From JBCCGR01 sp039029195 (GTDB lineage Bacteria; Pseudomonadota; Alphaproteobacteria; Rhizobiales; Rhizobiaceae), in contig JBCCGR010000003.1 in the NCBI GenBank assembly GCA_039029195.1, forward strand, positions 1 through 64,000: DNA of 64,000 bases, in the 5' to 3' direction. Numbering within the stretch: the first letter of the stretch is position 1; every line of letters begins with the position of its first letter. Below are positions 57,931-64,000 of this stretch, piece after piece. The notes beneath the pieces are model-generated. The model worked only from the letters and a program-made list of their open reading frames with translations, had not been told where the DNA came from and did not search any database. Both the position numbers and the translations under genes were made by a program.

Positions 57931-60900
57931 TTATTCGTTGGCCGCCAGAAGCTCCGCATTGCCGCCTGAGGCCGTGGTGTCAACGCACACATGGCGTTCG
58001 ATCAGAAACCGGTCGCTATCCCGATGATCACATATGAGCGGAATGATCTGGCCTGAGCGTTCCGCAAGCGCTTTGCGGATGTCTCGAATGTCCGGATGGC
58101 TGGTGCCGCAAACAATGGCTGCGATATGGTCAAGATCGCGTAGGTGATCCGGATCTATTGAGCCGGCCGCTCCATCCTCCAGAGCAATTGCTGCACAACC
58201 GGTACCTTCCGCCGCCTTCTTTTGCGCCGCGATCAAACCATCCTCGGGTCCCAGACAAAGGACCACGCCTTTGGGGTGAGTGGAAAGACGATTGGATTCG
58301 CCCGTCGGACCCGGACAATCGATCTCGTTTTCGTTTGACGCCTTCACTTGCGATCCGGCGCGATCCACCAGAGTTTGCAATTGATCAAGAGTCATCATCG
58401 ATTGAGCAGCGGCTGGCTCGGGCTGATCCGAAGCAATTTCGTGGTTTATTGCGTCATCGTTCAGCGCCGTAAACCGCTTCACATAGGCTGGACCACCCGC
58501 TTTCGGCCCAGTGCCGGAAAGCCCTTCCCCGCCAAAAGGTTGAGTTCCCACGACCGCGCCAATCTGATTGCGATTGACATAGATATTGCCAGCATTCACG
58601 CGGTCGACAATTGACTGCACCCGGTCATCAATGCGGGTGTGCAGGCCGAAAGTAAGCCCATAGCCTGTGGCATTTATATCCTCGATCACCCGATCAAGTT
58701 CATCGGCTTTAAATCGGGCCACGTGGAGAACAGGGCCGAATATCTCCTCTTCAAGATCAGAAATGCCGGAAATCTCGATTAATGTTGGCCCGACAAAGTG
58801 CCCGCTTCCCGGCAAATCAAGTGATTTGATGAGTTTACCGCGGCCGGTCCATTGCTCGATATGGCTTGCGATGCGGTGCCGGGCAGGCGCATCGATGACC
58901 GGGCCGATATCGGTTGCCAGATCCCACGGATCGCCAAGAACAAGTTCATCCATCGCGCCCTGGAGCATAGTGAGCAGCTTGTCGGCAATGTCGTTCTGCA
59001 CATAAAGCACACGCAAGGCGGAACAGCGCTGCCCGGCACTTTGAAAGGCAGATGCCACGATATCGCGGACCGCTTGCTCCGGCAGGGCAGTGCTGTCGAC
59101 GATCATGGCGTTGAGCCCGCCAGTCTCTGCAATGAGCGGCGCATCGACGGCCACATTTTCCGCCATTGCCCGGTTGATTGTCATCGCGGTTGCTGTGGAC
59201 CCTGTGAAGCAGAGCCCCGCAATTCGGGGATCGGCGCTCAAAGCGCCACCGACCACCGCTCCGGTTCCGGGGCAAAACTGCAGGGCGGACTTAGGAACCC
59301 CGGCCTCGTGCAGCAGTTCCACTGCACAATGGGCGATGAGGGGAGTTGCTTCGGCCGGTTTCGCAATGACGGCGTTGCCAGCGGCCAAAGCCGCGCTGAT
59401 CTGGCCGGTAAAGATCGCCAGTGGAAAGTTCCACGGGCTGATGCAGGCAAAGGTGCCACGTGGATTGTTTGCATTCAGGCGAAGGGCTTCGGACGCGTAG
59501 AACCGCAGGAAATCCACCGCCTCGCGCAACTCGTTCACACAGTCGGCAAGTGTTTTTCCCGCCTCACGACAAGCAAGCGCAAAGAGTTCCGGCGCCTGCA
59601 CTTCGTAGAGATCTGCTGCCCGGTTGAGCACATCGCTGCGTTCTTGCGGCGAGGCATTCCACATTTGAGCCGCACCAAGGGCGGTTTCCACATCACCGGG
59701 AGACGCTTCGCGGACCGTTCCAAGGTTATCGGACGGGCTCGCTGGATTGACGATGTCGTGAGCCTCAGCACCGATGACCTTCCCACATATTAATGGCCCT
59801 GCCTGCCAACTGCTGGTCTGAAACTTAATGCGTTGTGCAGAAATTTGTTCAAGCACGACTGGATCGCTCAGATCGTACCCACGCGAATTTCGCCGCTTGG
59901 GCGCATACATGTTCCCAGCCCGCACAATCGCCGGATTTGGGATGTCCTCACCGAAGGCTTCGATCTGGCCAATGGGGTCCTCAGCAATCATCTCCGGCGG
60001 AATGGTTTCATCCACGATCTGGTTGACGAAAGACGAATTCGCACCGTTTTCCAGCAAGCGCCGCACCAGGTAAGCCAGCAGATCCTCATGGGCTCCCACA
60101 GGCGCATAGATGCGACAGCGTGTGTTGGGGCGCTGGAGCACCGCCTCGTAAAGCGCCTCCCCCATCCCGTGAAGCCGTTGAAACTCATAGCTTTGATCCG
60201 GTTCCGTCATTGCCAGAATGCCAGAGACTGTGTGGGCATTGTGGGTCGCGAACTGCGGATAGATACGATCCCGGCAGGCAAGGAGCTTCTTCGCACAGGC
60301 AAGATAGGAAAGATCCGTGGCGCATTTGCGGGTGAAGACCGGAAAGCCGTCCAGCCCGAGTGTCTGGGCGCGTTTGATTTCCGTGTCCCAGTAAGCCCCT
60401 TTGACCAGCCGCACCATGATGCGCCGGTTGAACGCGTTCGACAGTTCATAGAGCCAGTCGATGACAATGGGGGCGCGCTGACCAAAGGCCTGAACCACGA
60501 CGCCAAAGCCGTCCCAGCCTTCAAGTGCGGGATCTGCCAGCACCGCCTCTATCACATCGAGAGAAAGTTCGAGCCGGTCGGCCTCTTCCGCATCGATATT
60601 GAGGCCAATTCCGGCGGACTGAGCAAGCAGCACGAGTGATTTCACACGCGGCGCCAGCTCTTCCATCACCCGTTCTCTTTGCAGATATTCATAGCGCGGG
60701 TGAAGTGCGGAGAGTTTGATCGAAATGCCGGGATTGCTTCGAATATCCGATCCCGTTGCCTGCTTCGCCATCGCGCTGATGGCATGGGAATAGGCGAGAT
60801 GATATCGCCTTGCGTCAGTCTCGGTGCGCGCAGCCTCGCCCAGCATGTCGAAGGAATAAGTATAGCCTTTATCGGTGAAGGGTTTGCCGTTATCGATTGC

Positions 60901-61446
60901 GCGTTCGATGGTTTCACCGAGCACAAATTGCTCACCGAGCATCTTCATGGCCTGCGCCACCGCGGTACGAATGACCGGTTCACCGAGCCGTTTGATGGAC
61001 CCGCGCAGGATGCCCGCAAGCCCCTGAGACCCCGTGTCCAGCACCCGTCCTGTGATGAGCAACGCCCAGGTGGAGGCATTGACCAGCGGCGAACTTGAAT
61101 GACCCAGATGTTTGCCCCAGTCAGACGGGGCAATTTTATCCTCAATCAGCGCGTCGATTGTGTCGGCATCCGGAACCCGCAGCAGTGCTTCTGCCAGACA
61201 CATCAGTGCAACGCCTTCGTCGGTTGAAAGACCATATTCCCCAAGGAAGGATTCCATGAGGCCTGGTGTCGATGAGCTTCGAATGTGGCGCACCAGTTCC
61301 GCCGCGGATGTCGTGACCGCCTCTCGCTTCTCCAAAGACCAATCGAGATCGTCGACCAGGGCGGCCACACGCTCACTCTCCGGCGCTAGCTGGTTGTTGC
61401 GGACTGCTTCTCGCAGATGAAAAAGGGAATCACGTTCAGCCGACAT
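57931..61446 (-). CDS. putA: Bifunctional proline dehydrogenase / P5C dehydrogenase
   Basis: This is a large 1171-residue PutA that oxidises proline to glutamate. The proline dehydrogenase domain (about 80-470) shows MVRLVKGAYWDTEIKRAQ and FATHNAHTVSG; the P5C dehydrogenase domain (about 550-1000) shows ISPWNFPLAIFTGQIS, FTGSTATAM, ETGGLNAMIV with the general base Glu, and SAFQSAGQRCSALRVL with the catalytic Cys. A C-terminal domain follows. There is no N-terminal ribbon-helix-helix, so it does not repress itself; the neighbouring Lrp-type gene likely regulates it. ATG 61446 has AAAGGAG upstream. It sits inside the ftsE-ftsX pair. Confidence 0.97.
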   Translation of the reverse strand: MSAERDSLFHLREAVRNNQLAPESERVAALVDDLDWSLEKREAVTTSAAELVRHIRSSSTPGLMESFLGEYGLSTDEGVALMCLAEALLRVPDADTIDALIEDKIAPSDWGKHLGHSSSPLVNASTWALLITGRVLDTGSQGLAGILRGSIKRLGEPVIRTAVAQAMKMLGEQFVLGETIERAIDNGKPFTDKGYTYSFDMLGEAARTETDARRYHLAYSHAISAMAKQATGSDIRSNPGISIKLSALHPRYEYLQRERVMEELAPRVKSLVLLAQSAGIGLNIDAEEADRLELSLDVIEAVLADPALEGWDGFGVVVQAFGQRAPIVIDWLYELSNAFNRRIMVRLVKGAYWDTEIKRAQTLGLDGFPVFTRKCATDLSYLACAKKLLACRDRIYPQFATHNAHTVSGILAMTEPDQSYEFQRLHGMGEALYEAVLQRPNTRCRIYAPVGAHEDLLAYLVRRLLENGANSSFVNQIVDETIPPEMIAEDPIGQIEAFGEDIPNPAIVRAGNMYAPKRRNSRGYDLSDPVVLEQISAQRIKFQTSSWQAGPLICGKVIGAEAHDIVNPASPSDNLGTVREASPGDVETALGAAQMWNASPQERSDVLNRAADLYEVQAPELFALACREAGKTLADCVNELREAVDFLRFYASEALRLNANNPRGTFACISPWNFPLAIFTGQISAALAAGNAVIAKPAEATPLIAHCAVELLHEAGVPKSALQFCPGTGAVVGGALSADPRIAGLCFTGSTATAMTINRAMAENVAVDAPLIAETGGLNAMIVDSTALPEQAVRDIVASAFQSAGQRCSALRVLYVQNDIADKLLTMLQGAMDELVLGDPWDLATDIGPVIDAPARHRIASHIEQWTGRGKLIKSLDLPGSGHFVGPTLIEISGISDLEEEIFGPVLHVARFKADELDRVIEDINATGYGLTFGLHTRIDDRVQSIVDRVNAGNIYVNRNQIGAVVGTQPFGGEGLSGTGPKAGGPAYVKRFTALNDDAINHEIASDQPEPAAAQSMMTLDQLQTLVDRAGSQVKASNENEIDCPGPTGESNRLSTHPKGVVLCLGPEDGLIAAQKKAAEGTGCAAIALEDGAAGSIDPDHLRDLDHIAAIVCGTSHPDIRDIRKALAERSGQIIPLICDHRDSDRFLIERHVCVDTTASGGNAELLAANE

Positions 61447-61473
61447 CACAGTCTCCTTTCGGACTATGATACC

Positions 61474-61507
61474 ATTGAATCAGAGATCATATTTCTTGCA
61501 ATTCAAT
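61474..61507. promoter_or_regulatory. Inverted repeat in the putA-putR promoter region
   Basis: ATTGAAT (61474-61480) and ATTCAAT (61501-61507) form an inverted repeat 20 bases apart, in the 113-base divergent region. Lrp-type activators often bind such spaced dyads. A candidate PutR site; binding is inferred. Confidence 0.4.
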
Positions 61508-61559
61508 CAAAACTTGGTCAATCGGAACAAAATAACCCACATTTAAAGGACGATTGCAT

Positions 61560-62024
61560 ATGTCTGCCAAACCGTTCCATCCGGATGCGTTTGACCGAAA
61601 AATTCTGAACATCGTTGCTGGTGATGGAAGAATTGCGGTCACTGAGCTTGCCAATCAGATCGGGCTTTCGAAAACTCCGTGTCAGCTTCGTTTGAAGAAG
61701 CTTGAAAAGGAAGGCTACATCACCGGCTACAGAGCCATGCTTGATCCGGTGAAGCTGGGGCTTGCCCACATTGCTTTTGTGGAAGTGAAACTGTCGGATA
61801 CCCGCGCTGGTGCACTCGATGCGTTCAACGCCGCAGTTCAGCCCGTGGGTGCCATCGAACAGTGCCACATGATCGCCGGGCATTTCGATTATCTCTTGAA
61901 GGTGCGCACCAGCGATATTGAAAACTATCGCAAGATCTTGGGCGAAATCATTTCCGCCCTGCCTCATGTGGCGCAGACATCGACCTATGTCTCCATGGAA
62001 GCGGTGAAAGAGGTGGGCGTCTAA
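61560..62024 (+). CDS. putR: Lrp/AsnC-family regulator, probable putA activator
   Basis: This 154-residue regulator has the HTH DAFDRKILNIVAGDGRIAVTELANQIGLSKTPCQLRLKKLEKEGYITGYRA and a RAM ligand domain (LAHIAFVEVKLSDTRAG to GHFDYLLKVRTSDIENYRK). Divergent from putA, it fits PutR, the proline-responsive activator of Agrobacterium and Rhodobacter. ATG 61560 has AAAGGA nine bases upstream. It ends seven bases before the ftsE stop. Confidence 0.93.
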   Translation: MSAKPFHPDAFDRKILNIVAGDGRIAVTELANQIGLSKTPCQLRLKKLEKEGYITGYRAMLDPVKLGLAHIAFVEVKLSDTRAGALDAFNAAVQPVGAIEQCHMIAGHFDYLLKVRTSDIENYRKILGEIISALPHVAQTSTYVSMEAVKEVGV

Positions 62025-62031
62025 GGTCCAA

Positions 62032-62691
62032 CTAGTCGTAGATGCGGATAAATCCATCATCAAGAACCAGACGACGCGCGTGATACTGGTCCATCAAAGC
62101 GAGATCGTGGGTGGCGATCACCACGGATGTGCCGAGTTTGTTAAGTTCATCGAACAGCCGCAAAAGTCGTTGGGCAAGCGAGGGATCAAGGTTGCCGGTC
62201 GGTTCGTCCGCGAGCAGCAATTCCGGTTTGTCGATAAGCGCGCGGGCCACGGCTGCGCGCTGCTTTTCTCCACCAGAGAGCACCGGTGGGCGCGCCTGAA
62301 TGCGGCCTGAGAGGCCCACCCAGTCCAGCAGGTCAATCACATCCTGACGATAGGAGGATTCATCCTGACCCTGCACCCGCAGCGGAAGCGCCACATTTTC
62401 ATAGATCGTCAAATGATCAAGCAGTCTGAAATCCTGAAACACAATGCCGATACGTCGCCGGATTGCGGGAATATCCGTGGGTTCAAGCTCTGACATTTCC
62501 CGCCCGAACACTTCGATGCGTCCGCGGGTGGGTTGAAGCGACAGGAACAACAATCGCAACAAGGTGGTCTTGCCCGCACCGGACGGGCCGGTCAGAAACT
62601 GAAACGAGCCCGGTTCAAGATCGAATGTGAGGTCGCGCAGCACCTCATCACCCATGCCATAGCGAACCCCGACATTTTCAAACCTGATCAA
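62032..62691 (-). CDS. ftsE: Cell division ATP-binding protein FtsE
   Basis: This 219-residue ABC ATPase has Walker A GPSGAGKTT, the FtsE-typical DIPAIRRRIGIVFQDFRLLDHLT, signature LSGGEKQRAAVARAL, Walker B LLLADEPTGNLD and H-loop IATHDLALMDQY. The last block RRLVLDDGFI is usual. It uses TTG 62691 (M-I-R-F-E-N-V). Its partner ftsX lies 4.2 kb away on the same strand, with putA and putR between. Confidence 0.93.
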   Translation of the reverse strand: MIRFENVGVRYGMGDEVLRDLTFDLEPGSFQFLTGPSGAGKTTLLRLLFLSLQPTRGRIEVFGREMSELEPTDIPAIRRRIGIVFQDFRLLDHLTIYENVALPLRVQGQDESSYRQDVIDLLDWVGLSGRIQARPPVLSGGEKQRAAVARALIDKPELLLADEPTGNLDPSLAQRLLRLFDELNKLGTSVVIATHDLALMDQYHARRLVLDDGFIRIYD

Positions 62692-62904
62692 AGAACTCTG
62701 GCCCTTTGTGTCGTTGCGAAATCAATCCAGCCGGTGAATCTTCCCGGCCCGTGTTCCTTACCCACGCCTATAGGCCGAATTTGGCCCGTTGGGAATCGCC
62801 GTTCGCATGGGAAATCGTGAACAGTTTTAACAGTCACGGCAGCAATGCATTAACCAATTCAGCGGTAATCTGTGTGTCTCTTCAATTGTGTGATGCGCAA
62901 GTTC

Positions 62905-63786
62905 ATGTCGATTACCTGTCCCAGCTGCAATACGTGCTACAATATTCCGATGGAGGCCCTGTCCGGCACCACGAGCGTTCAGTGCGTGCGCTGCTCAAAC
63001 ACATGGCAACCCCTGGCCATCAAGGACGATTTGATTGCCCAGCCGGAAGTTGAGAGCGAGCCGGTCGAAACCCTAGCGGACGCTGACGCGCAAGACGTTG
63101 ACATTTCTGTGCCCGATTCTCAATCGGAGCCAATTGCCGAAGAGCAATCAGAGCCGGTAAACGGTGTCGACGAATCGCAACGCATGATCGGTCCTTTCCA
63201 GGCTCTGTCGCTTGATCTTGATGAGGAGGAAAAACCGGAGCCGAACACCCCAATTGATTTCACAAGTCGACGCGCCAGCCAGACGCTGAGCGATGACCTC
63301 TTTGAAAAACCGGGCTCCGCCAAAGCGCCAAAACGCAGTCGGTTTGGAACCATATTCAAGAATATGGCGGCCGCCCTTGTTGCAGTTTTCGTGTTTGGCG
63401 GCGGGCTGATCTACAAGCAGGACATTGTGAAGGCGATGCCGGATATGGCCGGTCTTTACGAACTGGCCGGGATTGAGACCAACACCCGCGGGCTCCGGTT
63501 TGTGAACATTGAAACCTCGTCCACCCGCGATGGGGCAATTGAGAAGCTCATCGTTGATGGCGCGGTTGAAAACATCACCACCGGCAGCATCAAGGTGCCG
63601 ACCATCCGCATTGCGTTGCGCGACAAGTCACAATCGGAAATTTTCACCTGGACGGCTGAACCCGAACAGGACGAGCTAAAGCCCGGTGAAGCCACGCGCT
63701 TCATATCGAGCATTGACACGCCTCCCCAGGAAGCGGCAGATGTGCGTATTCACTTCCTCGACGAGGAAAGCACGTCAAACAAATGA
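62905..63786 (+). CDS. MJ0042-type zinc-ribbon membrane protein
   Basis: This protein of about 293 residues starts with a zinc ribbon, ITCPSCNTCYNIPMEAL and VQCVRCSNTW (two CxxC pairs). A long acidic linker follows, then a membrane helix (KNMAAALVAVFVFGGGLIY near residue 160) and a periplasmic domain with beta features (FVNIETSSTRDGAIEKLIVDG). This is the family found divergent from ftsE in rhizobia. Function unknown. Start not certain: ATG 62905 places the ribbon at the very N-terminus; ATG 62893 and GTG 62872 are alternatives. It overlaps hpt by four bases. Confidence 0.87.
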   Translation: MSITCPSCNTCYNIPMEALSGTTSVQCVRCSNTWQPLAIKDDLIAQPEVESEPVETLADADAQDVDISVPDSQSEPIAEEQSEPVNGVDESQRMIGPFQALSLDLDEEEKPEPNTPIDFTSRRASQTLSDDLFEKPGSAKAPKRSRFGTIFKNMAAALVAVFVFGGGLIYKQDIVKAMPDMAGLYELAGIETNTRGLRFVNIETSSTRDGAIEKLIVDGAVENITTGSIKVPTIRIALRDKSQSEIFTWTAEPEQDELKPGEATRFISSIDTPPQEAADVRIHFLDEESTSNK

Positions 63787-64000
63787 CCAAAACTGTTCGT
63801 GGTCGAGCCATTGAGACGCTTTTTTCGCAAGCGGACATTGCCAGAGAAAATCTGAGAATTGCTGAGGAAATTTCCCACCGCAATCAGGATAATCTGCTGG
63901 TCATCGCCATTTTAAAGGGCTCCTTTGTTTTTGCGGCTGACCTCATTCGCGCTATGCACGAAAAGGGTCTCGAGCCGGAAGTCGAATTCCTCTCCCTTTC
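63783..64000 (+). CDS. hpt: Hypoxanthine phosphoribosyltransferase (5' part)
   Basis: About 72 codons are present before the window ends. The start MTKTVRGRAIETLFSQADIA, the motif RNQDNLLVIAILKGSFVFAADLIRAM and VEFLSLS match bacterial Hpt. The enzyme makes IMP from hypoxanthine and PRPP. The ATG overlaps the preceding stop, so it is translated as part of the same transcript. The PRPP motif lies outside the window. Confidence 0.93.
   Translation, partial: MTKTVRGRAIETLFSQADIARENLRIAEEISHRNQDNLLVIAILKGSFVFAADLIRAMHEKGLEPEVEFLSL

Overview
The window is a GC-rich chromosomal segment of an alphaproteobacterium, most likely of the order Hyphomicrobiales (Rhizobiales). The evidence is gene content and order: hrpB next to a RegB/RegA (ActS/ActR) pair, hsp20 followed by a DUF1150 gene, etfB-etfA-3-hydroxyacyl-CoA dehydrogenase, a PduO-type adenosyltransferase near a small twin-membrane HIG1-like gene, metX-metW divergent from hisC-tyrC, DUF2125, and ftsE divergent from a zinc-ribbon gene and hpt. 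A DmdA-like demethylase, TRAP transporters and a possible osmolyte-related catabolic cluster suggest a marine lifestyle, which is inference. I saw no rRNA, tRNA, CRISPR array, prophage or intact insertion sequence.

Region by region. 0.3-8.6 kb: a LysR regulator converges on an operon-like catabolic cluster (TRAP transporter dctP-dctQ-dctM, FMN-dependent 2-hydroxyacid oxidase, ThDP-dependent enzyme, transthyretin-like protein, DmdA-like protein). 8.9-12 kb: a methyltransferase, a cupin-like protein and a winged-helix/alpha-beta hydrolase fusion. 12-18 kb: a glutamine synthetase-family enzyme, the redox two-component pair and HrpB. 18-23 kb: a YnjBCD-type ABC transporter and glycerol kinase. 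23.3-24.1 kb: a heat-shock pair. 24.2-30.3 kb: a polysaccharide synthesis and export locus. 30.6-34.3 kb: rplS, trmD, argH and tlpA. 34.3-41 kb: a flavin monooxygenase, 3-hydroxyacyl-CoA dehydrogenase, ETF, rhomboid protease, corrinoid adenosyltransferase, PagL-like protein and a HIG1-like protein. 41.1-43.5 kb: a periplasmic operon of amidohydrolase, YtkA-like protein and di-heme MauG-like peroxidase. 43.6-55.8 kb: membrane transporters, glyoxalase II, methionine and aromatic/histidine biosynthesis, DUF2125, ChaC, an orphan protein with a G-quadruplex microsatellite upstream, and PlsC. 55.9-64 kb: ydcF, ftsX, putA, putR, ftsE, a zinc-ribbon protein and the start of hpt.

Three parts deserve most attention. 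First, the cell-division pair ftsE and ftsX, normally adjacent, is separated here by a complete proline-utilisation module (putA and its Lrp-type regulator). Second, the 24-30 kb locus looks like a synthase-dependent polysaccharide secretion system. Its inner-membrane fusion protein carries a pseudo-receiver domain where Alg44 has PilZ, and its outer-membrane candidate is a TolC-like lipoprotein. Third, the first operon joins a DmdA-like demethylase to hydroxyacid oxidation and ThDP chemistry, suggesting uptake and breakdown of an unidentified methylated 2-hydroxyacid.

All family assignments rest on reading the translated sequences and recalled family motifs; no database search was run. Many genes appear to use GTG or TTG starts with good ribosome-binding sites, so start choices are noted individually.
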